From: Proteus cibi
Lineage (GTDB): Bacteria > Pseudomonadota > Gammaproteobacteria > Enterobacterales > Enterobacteriaceae
Reading direction: 5' to 3'
DNA length: 64,000 nucleotides
NCBI RefSeq assembly: GCF_003144405.1
Contig: NZ_PENW01000031.1
Span: 1-64,000, forward strand
Part shown: positions 1 to 10,940 of the stretch, one piece after another
How the letters are laid out: every line of letters starts with the position of its first letter
Position numbering within the stretch: position 1 is the first letter of the stretch
Notes under the pieces: model-generated
What the model was told of the DNA's origin: nothing
Database searches by the model: none
The model's input: the letters and a program-made list of their open reading frames with translations, nothing else
Program-made: the position numbers and the translations under genes

Positions 1-47
1 CGTCCTGCGTGGCTTGTTGTTTGCTCATCGCCGGTCAGTGGATGCGC

Positions 48-100
48 ATTATAGGGAGATCTCGGATTAGCGCAAGTGTTTTTTTTAAATAATTTTCTGT
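48..100 (-). promoter_or_regulatory. rRNA operon P1-type promoter (leftward)
   Basis: Read on the minus strand there is a perfect -10 TATAAT (48-53), a 16-bp spacer and a -35 TTGCGC (70-75). The -10 is followed by GCGCATCCACTGAC, very like the start region of E. coli rrn P1 promoters, and an A/T tract at about 76-100 fits an UP element. The 16-bp spacer and CTCCC before the -10 are also typical of rrn P1. It would drive an rRNA operon lying left of the window, as rrnA lies downstream of hemG in E. coli. The rRNA genes themselves are not in view. Confidence 0.85.
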
Positions 101-152
101 TCGTTCAAAACTCCAACAAGACGTATAAAAACCCCACAATAAAGATTAAATA

Positions 153-683
153 TCACTCAATTTTAGCAAAATGCGTCGCAAATTCGCTTACTTTATTCCA
201 ATCTGTATATTCGATTTCTTTTGTTGGGTCAGTTTCGCCTTTAGTCATCTTCATAATTAATTGGATCATGACTCTATCAATCCATTTATAGCGAGGATAA
301 AAAAGTGCGCCAGCAAAGACACCCGTTAACGTTGGCTTCCATGGAGTCTTATCTAAAAACTTGCGCATATAAGCATTCGTCTCGGGTGTATTCTTTTCTG
401 CTTTTCTTGCCGTAAGATTCACGCCAAAGAATGCGGACGGCATACTATTCAATTGTGCAAGATGACGAGTGATAAATTTATCGAGAGCTTTATTAAAGTA
501 ACCATAACGAATTGAAGCGCCGACTAAGACTTTATTATAAGCAGATAAATTTAAACTCTGCTGAACAGAGGTTAAATCTCTCACATCACAATCATGGCCA
601 TGCTGTCTTAATTCATTCGCAATTTGCGTCATTATCTTTTTTGTTTGGCCATCAGTACTACAATACAACAATAGCGCACTCAT
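153..683 (-). CDS. hemG: Protoporphyrinogen IX dehydrogenase (menaquinone), flavodoxin-like
   Basis: HemG oxidises protoporphyrinogen IX to protoporphyrin IX, the penultimate step of heme synthesis, passing electrons to quinones at the inner membrane. The 176-residue protein (E. coli HemG has 181) opens with a flavodoxin FMN-phosphate loop, YCSTDGQTKK, at residues 7-16. It also has the long insert after the fold's middle (RYKWIDRVMIQLIMKMTKG) that separates HemG from ordinary flavodoxins and helps membrane contact. The start ATG at 683 has a good ribosome binding site (AAGGAG). It is the last gene of the trkH-hemG pair, 20 nt after trkH, and is followed by the rRNA promoter, as in E. coli. 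Confidence 0.95.
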   Translation of the reverse strand: MSALLLYCSTDGQTKKIMTQIANELRQHGHDCDVRDLTSVQQSLNLSAYNKVLVGASIRYGYFNKALDKFITRHLAQLNSMPSAFFGVNLTARKAEKNTPETNAYMRKFLDKTPWKPTLTGVFAGALFYPRYKWIDRVMIQLIMKMTKGETDPTKEIEYTDWNKVSEFATHFAKIE

Positions 684-703
684 ACATTACTCCTTGTATT
701 AGG

Positions 704-2155
704 TTAATCACGCCAAAACGTTGGGGTAAATAAAACCAATAGTGTGAAAACTTCTAGTCGTCCAAATAACATTGTCACGACCAATATCCATTTTGCCGCT
801 GGATTCATTGTCGTGAAGTTGTCAGCGACAATACCTAGTCCAGGACCAAGATTATTTAATGTGGTAGCAATAGCAGAAAATGCAGAAAATTCATCAACGC
901 CTGTCGCTATCAACAACATTAAGCTAATAATAAAGACCAATGCATAAGCAGAGAAAAATCCCCACACGGCTTCAATGATACGTTCGGGTAATGCTCGATG
1001 ACCAAGTTTGATGGTATAAACAGCGTTAGGGTGAACCAGGCGTTTTAATTCACGGTTCCCTTGTAGGAATAACAGCAAGATACGAATAACTTTCAATCCC
1101 CCACCCGTTGATCCTGCACAACCACCAATAAATGCCGAGCATAATAATAGGAGAGGTAAAAATGCTGGCCATTGTGCAAAACTATCCGTGGCAAAGCCCG
1201 CTGTTGTCGCCATAGAAACAACCTGGAAAAAAGCCTGATTTATAGTTATCCATCCTGTGTCGTATACAGAATAAAGCCATAAAATACCGCTACAGATAAT
1301 GACTAATCCCAATTGAATTGAGATAAACATCCGAAATTCAGGATCACGCCAATAGATATTTAAGCTTCTTCCCGTTAGTACGGCAAAGTGCAAACCAAAG
1401 TTACAACCGGAGATAAGAAGAAATACACCAATAATGATGTTAATAGTTGGACTATTAAAATAACCAATACTGGCATCGTGAGTAGAAAACCCACCAATTG
1501 CAATAGTGGAGAAACTATGAGAAATAGCATCAAACACATCCATGCCTGCAATCCATAATGCTAAAGCACAAATGATCGTTAATAAGACATAGATAAGCCA
1601 AAGTGCTTTCGCTGTTTCTGCAATTCGAGGTCGCATTTTGTTATCTTTCAATGGACCTGGCATTTCTGCACGATATAACTGCATTCCCCCAACACCTAAA
1701 AGTGGAAGAATAGCGACAGCTAATACAATGATCCCCATCCCTCCTAACCATTGGAGCATTTGACGGTAAAACAAAATAGCTTTAGGTAATGAATCTAACC
1801 CTACAAGCGTCGTAGCACCCGTTGTAGTCAGTCCTGAGAAAGATTCAAAAAAGGCATCAGTAATAGAAAGATGAGGTTGTTCAGAAAAGATAAACGGCAA
1901 TGCCCCTACACTACCCAGTACCGTCCAAAATAAGACAACAATAAGAAAACCTTCTTTAGGTTTAAGCTCACTTTTTTTATGTCGATTGGGTATCCACAGC
2001 ATTAACCCAATAATCAAGGCTACGATAAATGTTTGGCTAAATGCACGCCCAGCACCATCTCGATATATTAATGCGACAATACCAGGAATGATCATCGTGA
2101 CAGAAAATAAGATAACAAGCAGTCCGACAATACGGGTTATTGAACGAAAATGCAT
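704..2155 (-). CDS. trkH: Trk system potassium uptake protein TrkH
   Basis: This is the membrane pore subunit of the Trk potassium uptake system, which works with the NAD-binding TrkA encoded elsewhere. At 483 residues it has exactly the E. coli length. The four repeated pore segments are visible: SGLTTTGATTL, SIAIGGFSTHD, SMATTAGFATDSF and a final TTLNNLGPGLG, each around a selectivity-filter glycine. About ten hydrophobic helices surround them. The stretch GGCAGSTGGGLKVIR is the conserved glycine-rich intramembrane loop. It lies between yigZ and hemG, probably in one transcript with both, as in E. coli. Confidence 0.96.
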   Translation of the reverse strand: MHFRSITRIVGLLVILFSVTMIIPGIVALIYRDGAGRAFSQTFIVALIIGLMLWIPNRHKKSELKPKEGFLIVVLFWTVLGSVGALPFIFSEQPHLSITDAFFESFSGLTTTGATTLVGLDSLPKAILFYRQMLQWLGGMGIIVLAVAILPLLGVGGMQLYRAEMPGPLKDNKMRPRIAETAKALWLIYVLLTIICALALWIAGMDVFDAISHSFSTIAIGGFSTHDASIGYFNSPTINIIIGVFLLISGCNFGLHFAVLTGRSLNIYWRDPEFRMFISIQLGLVIICSGILWLYSVYDTGWITINQAFFQVVSMATTAGFATDSFAQWPAFLPLLLLCSAFIGGCAGSTGGGLKVIRILLLFLQGNRELKRLVHPNAVYTIKLGHRALPERIIEAVWGFFSAYALVFIISLMLLIATGVDEFSAFSAIATTLNNLGPGLGIVADNFTTMNPAAKWILVVTMLFGRLEVFTLLVLFTPTFWRD

Positions 2156-2180
2156 TTAGCGATTTCCTTGGTAGCAAAGA

Positions 2181-2801
2181 TTATTCATTTTTATCTAACG
2201 GGATTAATTGCATACTGCCACGACTTATATCACGTAGTTTAACTTCCACTTCACCGCTATGCACTGCAGGCAATGAAAGTATAAAAGTGACTTTATCAGT
2301 GTATTCACTTGAAAGCACTTTCCCATGATATTGTTCAACGACTTGTTCAAGTAATGAAACAAGTGAATATTCACACGCTACACTAAAACGCAGCTGTGGC
2401 ACTTTCATTTTTGTTGGCAACAGCTTTAATGCTTGTTGAACGCCACTGCCGTAAGCTCTAACTAACCCACCAGTTCCTAATTTGATCCCACCGAAATACC
2501 GAACAACGACGGCTGTAACTTCGCCCATTCCACTCCCTAAAAGAGGGGCAAGAATAGGTTTTCCCGCAGTACCTGTTGGCTCACCATCATCAGAAAAACC
2601 TAGCTGTTGTGAGTCATCGGGTCTTCCTGCGACAAAAGCCCAACAGTGGTGTCGGGCATCAGGAAATTGTTCTTTGATAGACTGGATATAAGCTTTTGCT
2701 GCATCAATACCTTCAGTGTGAGCAATAAATGTAATAAAACGGCTCTTCTTTATTTCTTCACTGAATTCTACAGTTTCAGCGGGGATCAAATACGCTTTCA
2801 T
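2181..2801 (-). CDS. yigZ: IMPACT family protein YigZ
   Basis: This is a conserved protein of the IMPACT/UPF0029 family with 206 residues (E. coli YigZ about 204). The family signature DARHHCWAFV sits near residues 49-58, followed by SDDGEPTGTAGKPIL and VVRYFGGIKLGTGGLVRAYG, which form the two-domain fold. The precise role in bacteria is not settled; the eukaryotic relative controls Gcn2 in translation. Its start ATG overlaps the stop of pepQ by one base (TGATG), so the two are translationally coupled. Confidence 0.93.
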   Translation of the reverse strand: MKAYLIPAETVEFSEEIKKSRFITFIAHTEGIDAAKAYIQSIKEQFPDARHHCWAFVAGRPDDSQQLGFSDDGEPTGTAGKPILAPLLGSGMGEVTAVVVRYFGGIKLGTGGLVRAYGSGVQQALKLLPTKMKVPQLRFSVACEYSLVSLLEQVVEQYHGKVLSSEYTDKVTFILSLPAVHSGEVEVKLRDISRGSMQLIPLDKNE

Positions 2802-4135
2802 CAGGCTAAATGTAAGTCTCTGGTCATATTTTCAATTTTGTTATCGTGGATAATAATATTATCTTCAATACGAATACCACCAAATGGTTTGAATTGCTCA
2901 ATAAGCTTCCAATTGAAATGAGTACTGTATTTCCCTTCTTTCCAAGGCGCTAACAGAGAGTCGATAAAGTAAAATCCCGGTTCAATTGTCAATACCATGC
3001 CCGGTTCAACAATACGTGTGCAACGTAAGAATGGATACATTGCAGGAGCCGCTAAATGGGTGCCTTTATCATCTTGCATAAAACCCGCGGCATCATGAAC
3101 TTGTAGACCTAAAGCATGCCCTAAACCATGGGGTAAAAATGGTGTAGTTAATCCAGCACTCACCATCTCTTCTTCACTCACGCCTTTAACAAGACCGTAC
3201 TTATTAAGTAGCCCAGCAATGCGTTGATGCATTTGAACATGATATTCAGTATAACGTACACCCGCTTTCATAGTTGCAATCAGCGCTTGTTGTGCATCAT
3301 TCATATCTTTAACTAACGAAGTAAATTCATGATTTTCTTTTGCGCTATAAGTACGAGTGATATCGGCTGCGTAGCCATTATACTCTGCCCCTGCATCAAT
3401 AAGGAAACTACGATATTCATCCGGGGATTCATGATCTAATTTGGTGTAATGTAAAACCGCGGCATGTTCATTTAAGGCGACAATATTACCGTAAGGAACA
3501 TCTGTATCACGATGACCCGTAGCCATTAAATACGCCATATTAATATCAAATTCACTTAATCCCGCTTGGAAAGCTTCACGAGCGGCAATATGTCCGTTGA
3601 CAGCCATTTTTTGTGCTTCACGCATACAAGCTAATTCATAACCTGTTTTATATGCACGATAGTAATGATAATAATTAAGAAGAGATTGATTGTTAATATT
3701 CTCAATACTCACACCTAATGATTCTGCTCGCTGTGTATTTGGACCAATATAAGCGGTGTTTTTATTAATATAAGGTGCTAGCTCTTTTTGAATATCATCA
3801 ACATTTTTGAGATGAATTAACTCAATTTCATGCGTCCAATAGCTACTTGGTAAAGCTTCAACACTATGCCAATAGTCAACTGGGGAATAGAACCATAATT
3901 TAGGTTTATTAACACCATCCGCGAATAGCCAACAATGAGGCACATCGGTGACAGGCACCCATGCTTTAAAATGAGCATTCGCTTTAAAAGGATAATCACT
4001 GTCATCAAGGAAAATACGGATAGGCTCACCAGAATGAATTAATACAGAATCAAGATGGTGTCTGGATAAAGCATCACGAGTACGATTTTGTAGAGTTTTG
4101 ATATGTTCTTGGTACAGAGAGAGCAATTTTTCCAT
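2801..4135 (-). CDS. pepQ: Xaa-Pro dipeptidase (prolidase)
   Basis: A cytoplasmic dinuclear-metal peptidase of the M24 family that splits dipeptides with C-terminal proline. Its 444 residues match PepQ (443 in E. coli). The metal ligands are visible in order: the two aspartates in [15 protein letters not shown], the histidine in [14 protein letters not shown], and glutamates in TIEPGFYF and GGIRIEDNI. An N-terminal creatinase-like domain fills about residues 1-160. It is the first gene of the pepQ-yigZ-trkH-hemG run and is divergent from fadBA, the E. coli arrangement. Confidence 0.96.
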   Translation of the reverse strand: MEKLLSLYQEHIKTLQNRTRDALSRHHLDSVLIHSGEPIRIFLDDSDYPFKANAHFKAWVPVTDVPHCWLFADGVNKPKLWFYSPVDYWHSVEALPSSYWTHEIELIHLKNVDDIQKELAPYINKNTAYIGPNTQRAESLGVSIENINNQSLLNYYHYYRAYKTGYELACMREAQKMAVNGHIAAREAFQAGLSEFDINMAYLMATGHRDTDVPYGNIVALNEHAAVLHYTKLDHESPDEYRSFLIDAGAEYNGYAADITRTYSAKENHEFTSLVKDMNDAQQALIATMKAGVRYTEYHVQMHQRIAGLLNKYGLVKGVSEEEMVSAGLTTPFLPHGLGHALGLQVHDAAGFMQDDKGTHLAAPAMYPFLRCTRIVEPGMVLTIEPGFYFIDSLLAPWKEGKYSTHFNWKLIEQFKPFGGIRIEDNIIIHDNKIENMTRDLHLA

Positions 4136-4363
4136 TATTAATTACCTTATCTTATTCATTGTTAATGATTCAGCTTAACACGCCAACTCTTTTAGTGGCT
4201 AACCCCATAACAAAAATAGATTATTGCCGATTTATCTCTCCTCTTTTTATCAAATTGAGCAACAACATAAAATTCAATAAGTTGAGTAATTTCACTGTGA
4301 TCACCCTTGCAGTTTTTTAATCAAATATTTGCATTTATTTAACATAGTATTCACACTCTCATT

Positions 4364-4380
4364 ATCTGGTCATACCAGTC
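4364..4380 (+). promoter_or_regulatory. FadR operator of fadBA
   Basis: ATCTGGTCATACCAGTC contains the inverted repeat CTGGT-CAT-ACCAG, the core of FadR operators. It ends 22 bp before the fadB start, so FadR binding would block transcription until long-chain acyl-CoA releases it, as for E. coli fadBA. A half CRP-like site (TGTGATCACC) sits at about 4296-4305. Confidence 0.85.
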
Positions 4381-4402
4381 TATACATTTAGGGAGAATAC
4401 AA

Positions 4403-6583
4403 ATGCTCTATCAAAGCGAAAATATTCAAGCCGATTGGGTGAAACAAGGTATTGTTGAACTCATTTTTAACGCCAAAGGTTCTATTAATAAATTAGATAC
4501 CAAAACAGTTGCAATGCTAAGTGAAGCTTTAACAGTATTAGAAGCAACACCGGGCATGAAAGGTGTTATCTTGCGTTCCGAAAAACCGGCTTTTATTGTC
4601 GGTGCTGATATTACCGAGTTTTTATCCCTTTTTGATGCTCCTGAAGAAGAATTGACTCAGTGGCTACATTTCTCTAATCAGATTTTTAGTCGACTTGAAG
4701 ACCTACCTGTTCCTACCGTTTCCGCTATCAATGGCTATGCACTTGGCGGTGGTTGCGAGTGCGTACTTGCTACTGATTTTCGTATTGCTTCTCCTGATTT
4801 ACGTATCGGTTTACCAGAAACAAAACTTGGGATCATGCCGGGGTTCGGCGGTTCAGTACGTCTTCCTCGTTTGATTGGTGTCGATAACGCATTAGAAATT
4901 ATAACTGCGGGTAAAGATGTCGATGCCCAAACAGCGCTTAAAAATGGATTAATCCAAGCAATTGTCCCGCTAGAAAATTTAAAAGAAAGTGCTATTTCGC
5001 TAATCGAGCAAGCAATTGAAGGTAAAATTGATTGGAAAGCGGCACGTCATCCAAAAACAGCACCATTAAGACTGACAGAGCTTGAACATAAAATGTCTTT
5101 CAATGTGGCTAAAGGTATGGTGATGAAAGTAGCGGGGCCTCATTATCCAGCCCCTATTACCGCAGTAAAAACGATTGAAAAAGCCGCCTTCCTAAATAGA
5201 GATGAAGCGCTGGCTCTCGAAACTGAAAACTTTGTTAAGCTCACACGCACTGATGTTGCAAAAGCCTTAGTTGGTATTTTTCTTAATGATCAGTATGTCA
5301 AAAATATCACGAAAAAACGCCATGCCGAGTTACCTAAACAGGCTGCTGTATTAGGGGCTGGGATCATGGGCGGTGGGATCGCCTACCAATCCGCCTTAAA
5401 AGGCATTCCTGTTGTCATGAAGGATATTAACCCCAAATCCCTTGAGCTGGGTATGAATGAAGCGTTAAGCCTGTTACAAAAACGCCAAGAAAAAGGTCGA
5501 ATGAGTGCCGTAGATATGGCGAAAACACTCGCCGCAATTCAACCGACATTGAATTATGCTTCTGTCAGTGATGCGGATGTTGTTGTTGAAGCTGTTGTTG
5601 AAAATCCCAAAATAAAAGCAACTGTACTTGCAGAAACAGAAGCACTATTAGCCGATAACGCGATCCTGGCTTCTAACACTTCAACCATCCCTATTTCATT
5701 ACTGGCAAAATCCTTAAAGCGTCCTGAGAATTTCTGTGGGATGCACTTCTTTAACCCTGTTCATCGAATGCCACTGGTTGAAATCATTAAAGGTGAAAAA
5801 ACCAGTGAAGAGACGATTAACCGTATTGTCAGTTACGCCAGTAAAATGGGTAAAACACCGATTATCGTTAATGATTGTCCCGGCTTCTTTGTAAACCGAG
5901 TTCTCTTTCCTTATTTTGCAGGTTTCTCTCTATTACTAAGAGATGGTGCTGATTTTATTGCTGTTGATAAAGTGATGGAAAAGGTATTTGGTTGGCCTAT
6001 GGGCCCAGCATACCTACTTGATGTTGTGGGTATTGATACGGCAAATCACGCTCAAGCCGTAATGGCTCAGGGTTTCCCTGACAGAATGGGGACAATTGAG
6101 CGAGATGCTATTGCTCTTTTATATGAGCAACAGCGATATGGTCAGAAAAATAATCATGGTTTCTATAATTACACTGTTGATAAACGGGGTAAAAAGCAGA
6201 AGTCTGTTGATAGTCAAATTCAAACACTTATTCAACAGAATGCTGGCAAAACACAAGAGCTTAGCCAAGACGCAATTATCGCTCGCATGATGATCCCCAT
6301 GATCAATGAAGTTATCCGTTGTTTAGATGAAGGTATTATTGCCTCACCAGCAGAAGCTGATATTGCGTTAGTTTATGGTTTAGGCTTCCCTCCTTTCCGA
6401 GGTGGTGTATTCCGTTACCTTGATACCATCGGATTAGCGCAATTTGTTGCAGATGCACAACAATACGCATCATTAGGGCCTCTTTATCAAATTCCCGAAA
6501 GCTTGAAACAGAAAGCGCTACGTAACGAAACCTATTATCCCAAGCCCGCAAAAGTCGATGTAAACATCAGAGAACTCGCCTAA
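4403..6583 (+). CDS. fadB: Fatty acid oxidation complex, alpha subunit
   Basis: FadB carries enoyl-CoA hydratase, isomerase/epimerase and 3-hydroxyacyl-CoA dehydrogenase activities of aerobic beta-oxidation and forms an alpha2beta2 complex with FadA. The 726 residues (E. coli 729) begin with a crotonase domain (about 1-190) containing the two catalytic glutamates in GGGCEC and [10 protein letters not shown] Rossmann dehydrogenase follows from about residue 313 ([14 protein letters not shown]), with the catalytic histidine in [16 protein letters not shown]. It has a good ribosome binding site and lies 11 nt before fadA in one operon. Confidence 0.97.
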   Translation: MLYQSENIQADWVKQGIVELIFNAKGSINKLDTKTVAMLSEALTVLEATPGMKGVILRSEKPAFIVGADITEFLSLFDAPEEELTQWLHFSNQIFSRLEDLPVPTVSAINGYALGGGCECVLATDFRIASPDLRIGLPETKLGIMPGFGGSVRLPRLIGVDNALEIITAGKDVDAQTALKNGLIQAIVPLENLKESAISLIEQAIEGKIDWKAARHPKTAPLRLTELEHKMSFNVAKGMVMKVAGPHYPAPITAVKTIEKAAFLNRDEALALETENFVKLTRTDVAKALVGIFLNDQYVKNITKKRHAELPKQAAVLGAGIMGGGIAYQSALKGIPVVMKDINPKSLELGMNEALSLLQKRQEKGRMSAVDMAKTLAAIQPTLNYASVSDADVVVEAVVENPKIKATVLAETEALLADNAILASNTSTIPISLLAKSLKRPENFCGMHFFNPVHRMPLVEIIKGEKTSEETINRIVSYASKMGKTPIIVNDCPGFFVNRVLFPYFAGFSLLLRDGADFIAVDKVMEKVFGWPMGPAYLLDVVGIDTANHAQAVMAQGFPDRMGTIERDAIALLYEQQRYGQKNNHGFYNYTVDKRGKKQKSVDSQIQTLIQQNAGKTQELSQDAIIARMMIPMINEVIRCLDEGIIASPAEADIALVYGLGFPPFRGGVFRYLDTIGLAQFVADAQQYASLGPLYQIPESLKQKALRNETYYPKPAKVDVNIRELA

Positions 6584-6594
6584 GGAGATATGAA

Positions 6595-7758
6595 ATGGAA
6601 AAGGTTGTCATAATTGATGGTATTCGTACTCCGATGGGTCGCTCAAAAGGCGGTGCATTTCGCCATGTCAGAGCGGAAAATCTCTCTGCACAATTGATGC
6701 AAGCACTACTAACACGTAATCCGAATATTAATCCCAATGATATCGGTGATGTGATTTGGGGTTGTGTGCAACAAACGTTAGAGCAGGGTTTTAACATTGC
6801 TCGTAATGCGGCGTTATTGGCTGAGCTTCCACACAGGGTTCCCGCAGTTACCATTAACCGGTTATGTGGTTCATCAATGCAAGCATTACATGATGGTGCT
6901 CGCCAAATTATGCTGGGTGATAGTCAAGTCGCATTAATCGGTGGCGTTGAACATATGGGTCACGTACCGATGACTTATAATGCAGATTTTAATCCATCAC
7001 TTAATCTTTCTGTTGCTAAAGCCTCATTTTCAATGGGATTAACAGCAGAAATGCTCGCAAAATCATTCCAAATTTCACGCGAAGAGCAAGATAAATTTGC
7101 TTATCGCTCACATCATTTAGCGGCGATTGCGACACAGCAAGGCTATTTTGATAATGAGATAGTCGCTATCAATGGTCATGATGCAATGGGTAATTTTATC
7201 AATGTCAAAAATGATGAAGTTATTCGTTATAACCCTAGCCTTGAAGAGTTAGCACAGCTTAAACCTGTGTTTGATCCTGCGACAGGCTCCGTAACGGCAG
7301 GCAATTCATCCGCAGTTTCTGATGGTGCTTCCGCCATGTTTATCACCAGTGAACGTTACGCTAAAGAGCACAATTTAACGCCTCGCGCCATTATTCGTGC
7401 TATGTCTGTAACCGGATGTGATCCCGCTATTATGGGTTATGGCCCTGTTCCTGCAACAGAAATCGCATTGAAAAAAGCAGGATTAACCTTAGGTGATATT
7501 GATATTTTTGAGCTAAATGAAGCTTTTGCCGCACAGTCATTAGCCTGCATGAAGAAAATGGATTTACTTGATAGCATCGATGACAAAATTAATTTAAATG
7601 GCGGAGCGATTGCCTTAGGGCATCCTTTAGGTTGTTCAGGCTCTCGAATAACCACTTCATTATTAAATATTATGGAACGTAAAGATGCGCAATTTGGCTT
7701 AGCCACAATGTGCATTGGATTAGGGCAAGGTATTGCAACGATTATAGAACGTGTTTAA
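6595..7758 (+). CDS. fadA: 3-ketoacyl-CoA thiolase, fatty acid oxidation complex beta subunit
   Basis: FadA cleaves 3-ketoacyl-CoA with CoA to give acetyl-CoA, the last step of each beta-oxidation round. At 387 residues it has exactly the E. coli length. The nucleophilic cysteine lies in [16 protein letters not shown], the active-site histidine in [16 protein letters not shown] and the second cysteine in CIGLGQGIA. It is translated from ATG with AAGGAGATATGAA upstream and is the second gene of fadBA. Confidence 0.97.
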   Translation: MEKVVIIDGIRTPMGRSKGGAFRHVRAENLSAQLMQALLTRNPNINPNDIGDVIWGCVQQTLEQGFNIARNAALLAELPHRVPAVTINRLCGSSMQALHDGARQIMLGDSQVALIGGVEHMGHVPMTYNADFNPSLNLSVAKASFSMGLTAEMLAKSFQISREEQDKFAYRSHHLAAIATQQGYFDNEIVAINGHDAMGNFINVKNDEVIRYNPSLEELAQLKPVFDPATGSVTAGNSSAVSDGASAMFITSERYAKEHNLTPRAIIRAMSVTGCDPAIMGYGPVPATEIALKKAGLTLGDIDIFELNEAFAAQSLACMKKMDLLDSIDDKINLNGGAIALGHPLGCSGSRITTSLLNIMERKDAQFGLATMCIGLGQGIATIIERV

Positions 7759-7814
7759 TACGACATTCTGTATATCCACGTTCTGATCGTTAGGAGCGTA
7801 TTCTTTTCGATTGC

Positions 7815-7857
7815 ATGGTTAGAAACCATTTTCCCGCCGTCAGGGGCGGGTTTTTTT
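7815..7857 (+). terminator. fadBA terminator with a preceding small hairpin
   Basis: A GC-rich hairpin, CCCGCC-GTCAG-GGGCGGG (7833-7850), is followed by seven T residues: a strong intrinsic terminator for fadBA. Just before it a second hairpin ATGGTT-AGA-AACCAT (7815-7829) is present, giving two stems in the 3' untranslated region. Confidence 0.9.
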
Positions 7858-7907
7858 ATGGTTTTAAAAACGAAAATAATAACAAATAGCGGGGTACTCA
7901 CGTTTTA

Positions 7908-8609
7908 TCAGATAAACTCAAAAGCATCACTAAATAGACGTGTCTTATCTGCATTGCGCTCATTACAAAAGCGATCTCTAGCAATTTTAGCCATCTCAAA
8001 ACGTCCTGCGATGTAAATATCATATTCTGACAAATCACCAAAATCTTCGCTGATTGCCGTTAATACCGTCCCTTTGCGTCCACGCCAAGTTTCATCTGGT
8101 TGCTCAACCACAGGAACAACTGTTAAAGATGGATGCAATTCTGATAATTCTTGTAATTCATTAAGATCATAGAGGTGAATACTTTCTCTTCCCCCCCAAT
8201 AAATCGTAATAGATCGCTGTGGGTTTTCAGCTAATGCAGCCAATAAAATTGAATGGGTATAAGAAAATCCTGTACCGCCGGCAATTAAGAGTAGAGGACG
8301 TTGACTCTCTTTTTTAAACCATGCATTCCCATGAGGAATATCAATGGTAAGCTGCTGTTTTTCTAATATCACATCAAGCACAGCCATCGCATAAAGATTG
8401 AGTTCAGACGCACCAATATGAAGTTCAATAAAGTCTTTGTTTTCAGGTATAGATGCAATAGAAAAAGGACGTTTATCACGTTCATCCATAACGGCTAAAA
8501 GATATTGCCCAGCCTGAAAATCAAATTCGCCATCAGGTAATAGCCTTACCCGATAAACCGTATCTGTCATCGGCTCAACAAGTGAGACTTTACAATTCAG
8601 TATTGCCAT
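7908..8609 (-). CDS. fre: NAD(P)H-flavin reductase
   Basis: Fre reduces free riboflavin, FMN or FAD with NAD(P)H and supplies reduced flavin, including to the UbiX/UbiD prenyl-FMN system. The 233 residues match E. coli Fre. The flavin-binding motif RPFSIASIP lies at about 47-55 and the pyridine-nucleotide loop [11 protein letters not shown] at about 109-119. It lies 15 nt downstream of ubiD on the same strand, as in E. coli, and is convergent with fadA across the fadBA terminator. Confidence 0.95.
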   Translation of the reverse strand: MAILNCKVSLVEPMTDTVYRVRLLPDGEFDFQAGQYLLAVMDERDKRPFSIASIPENKDFIELHIGASELNLYAMAVLDVILEKQQLTIDIPHGNAWFKKESQRPLLLIAGGTGFSYTHSILLAALAENPQRSITIYWGGRESIHLYDLNELQELSELHPSLTVVPVVEQPDETWRGRKGTVLTAISEDFGDLSEYDIYIAGRFEMAKIARDRFCNERNADKTRLFSDAFEFI

Positions 8610-8624
8610 GTTGTTCCTCTGTTA

Positions 8625-10097
8625 TTATTTAAGAATATCGAGCTGTTCCCAAATAGTATCGACGCGTTGCTTAACTTCATCAGACATTACAATAGGTCTA
8701 CCCCATTCTCTATCTGTCTCACCCGGCCATTTGTTAGTCGCATCAAGACCCATTTTTGATCCTAATCCTGAAACTGGCGAAGCGAAGTCGAGATAATCAA
8801 TAGGCGTATTTTCCATCATAATGGTATCTCTCGCCGGGTCCATTCTGGTCGTGATTGCCCAAATCACATCTTTCCAATCTCTTGCATTGACATCATCATC
8901 GCAGACAATCACAAATTTTGTGTACATAAATTGCCGTAAGTAAGACCAAACTCCCATCATTACGCGTTTAGCATGACCCGCATACTGTTTCTTCATTGTC
9001 ACAACGGCTAAACGGTAAGAACACCCTTCAGGAGGTAAATAAAAATCTACAATTTCAGGAAACTGTTTTTGTAATATCGGAACAAGCACTTCATTCAACG
9101 CAACACCTAATACGGCAGGTTCATCAGGTGGACGCCCTGTATAGGTTGAATGATAAATTGCATCTTTGCGGCGCGTTAAATGCGTAATGGTAAACACAGG
9201 GAAAGAGTCAATCTCATTATAATATCCCGTGTGATCACCATATGGCCCTTCTGGGGCTAATTCGCCTGGTTCAATGTAACCTTCAAGGATAATTTCAGCA
9301 CTTGCTGGTACTTCAAGATCATTTGAAAGGCATTTTACAACTTCTGATTTATTACCCCGTAATAAGCCAGCGAATGCATATTCAGATAATGTATCGGGCA
9401 CTGGTGTTACAGCACCTAAAATAGTGGCGGGATCTGCGCCTAATGCGACTGAAACAGGGAATCGTTCACCGGGATGTTTTTGGCACCACTCTTGGAAATC
9501 TAACGCACCACCACGATGCGATAACCAACGCATAATCACTTTATTTTTACCCAGCACTTGCTGGCGATAAATACCCAAATTCTGGCGCTCTTTCAATGGA
9601 CCTCGAGTCACCGTTAATCCCCACGTAATCAAAGGTGCCGCGTCTTCAGGCCAACAATGCATTACAGGGATCTTGGTTAAGTCAACATCATCACCTGTTA
9701 AAACCACCTCCTGACAAGGTGCTTTACTCAAGCGTTTTGTTGGCATATTTAAGACTTGCTTAAATTTGGGTAACTTATCAAAGAGATCACGAAAACCTTT
9801 CGGAGGATCAGGCTCTTTTAGAAAAGCCAATAACTTTCCAACTTCGTGTAAGGCTTTAACATCATCTTGCCCCATTCCCATTGCCACACGCTCTGGTGTA
9901 CCAAATAAGTTACAAAGCACGGGCATATCATACCCTTTAGGATTTTCAAACAACAGCGCTGGTCCACCGGCACGTAAAGTTCTGTCCGCTATTTCGGTCA
10001 TTTCAAGGTAGGGATCTATTTCATAGGTGATACGTTTTAATTCACCTTTTTCTTCTAATAATGAAAGGAAATCTCTTAAATCGCGGTATTTCATCAT
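8625..10097 (-). CDS. ubiD: 4-hydroxy-3-polyprenylbenzoate decarboxylase
   Basis: UbiD is the prenyl-FMN dependent decarboxylase of ubiquinone synthesis. The 490 residues (E. coli 497) show the hallmark stretches [22 protein letters not shown] (catalytic Glu and metal region) and [19 protein letters not shown]. It forms an operon with fre. This links the decarboxylation step to the ubiB-ubiJ-ubiE cluster a few kilobases away, so much of the ubiquinone pathway is grouped here. Confidence 0.96.
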   Translation of the reverse strand: MMKYRDLRDFLSLLEEKGELKRITYEIDPYLEMTEIADRTLRAGGPALLFENPKGYDMPVLCNLFGTPERVAMGMGQDDVKALHEVGKLLAFLKEPDPPKGFRDLFDKLPKFKQVLNMPTKRLSKAPCQEVVLTGDDVDLTKIPVMHCWPEDAAPLITWGLTVTRGPLKERQNLGIYRQQVLGKNKVIMRWLSHRGGALDFQEWCQKHPGERFPVSVALGADPATILGAVTPVPDTLSEYAFAGLLRGNKSEVVKCLSNDLEVPASAEIILEGYIEPGELAPEGPYGDHTGYYNEIDSFPVFTITHLTRRKDAIYHSTYTGRPPDEPAVLGVALNEVLVPILQKQFPEIVDFYLPPEGCSYRLAVVTMKKQYAGHAKRVMMGVWSYLRQFMYTKFVIVCDDDVNARDWKDVIWAITTRMDPARDTIMMENTPIDYLDFASPVSGLGSKMGLDATNKWPGETDREWGRPIVMSDEVKQRVDTIWEQLDILK

Positions 10098-10120
10098 AAT
10101 CTTACGAGCCAGTGAGTGAA

Positions 10121-10145
10121 AGAAAAGAGGGCCAATGCCCTCTTT
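10121..10145 (-). terminator. pepE terminator
   Basis: A perfect 9-bp stem AAAGAGGGC / GCCCTCTTT with loop CAAT ends in TTTTC on the minus strand. It lies downstream of pepE and upstream of ubiD, separating the two transcription units. Confidence 0.75.
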
Positions 10146-10214
10146 GAGACGCTATAAGCTAAACGCATAACTCACTAAAATGCAATGCTTTTTATTTAGT
10201 CGCGTTCACTATAC

Positions 10215-10940
10215 TTATAAACAGCGGAATGGAACCCACTCTGACAGTAATTTAGTATCAAACTGTTCAGGGAATGTTTTTCCATGTTGGAAGATTTTAA
10301 AACCTTCATTTTTAGCGCTGTAATAATGTAATTCTTCGCCTTGAATATATAAGTAGCTTCCTTCACGGATAGCCACAACAATCTCTTCGGGGTTAATTGC
10401 ACAAAACTCTGCAATACGTTCATCGCGAGTTTCCCCCATATGACCACTGATAGAGGCATCAATGTAATGTGGGTTAATTTGAACCGGGAACAGACCTAAT
10501 GAAGGCATAATAACAGAGGAGCGTACTGGCATATCATTAGTGGTACGAATTGTTGGTGTTGCGACGTTACAACCTGCACTCCAACCAATATACGGAATAT
10601 TGCGCTCACGTACTGCGCGTTGAATTGGCACAACCAATCCTTTCTCATGCAGCATTTGGTTTAATAACCAAGTATTACCACCACTGACTAAAATACATTC
10701 TGCATTATTGATTGCATCAACTTCGGAATCAAAATGTTCAATACAAGTAACTTCAATACCTAACACTTCTGATAAATCACGAGCACGTTGGTCATGATCA
10801 GAGCGAATAACAGCATAAGCAATTAATACGGCAGAACGAATACCACGTTTTTTAATCATGCTATCGATATTATCTTTTGCATAACTTAACCAACGTGGAT
10901 CCCCGGCAATTTTTCCGTTACTTAATAAAAAAACTTCCAT
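10215..10940 (-). CDS. pepE: Peptidase E (alpha-aspartyl dipeptidase)
   Basis: PepE is a cytoplasmic serine peptidase of family S51 that cleaves dipeptides with N-terminal aspartate. The protein has 241 residues (family about 230). The nucleophilic serine sits in GWSAGCNVA, where most homologues I know read GWSAGAN; the Ala-to-Cys change is beside the active site. VSGGNTWLLNQM and PHYIDASISGHMGETRDERI, which carries the catalytic His, match the family. It stands alone between ubiD and rfaH, a place where E. coli has no pepE, and has its own terminator. Confidence 0.9.
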   Translation of the reverse strand: MEVFLLSNGKIAGDPRWLSYAKDNIDSMIKKRGIRSAVLIAYAVIRSDHDQRARDLSEVLGIEVTCIEHFDSEVDAINNAECILVSGGNTWLLNQMLHEKGLVVPIQRAVRERNIPYIGWSAGCNVATPTIRTTNDMPVRSSVIMPSLGLFPVQINPHYIDASISGHMGETRDERIAEFCAINPEEIVVAIREGSYLYIQGEELHYYSAKNEGFKIFQHGKTFPEQFDTKLLSEWVPFRCL

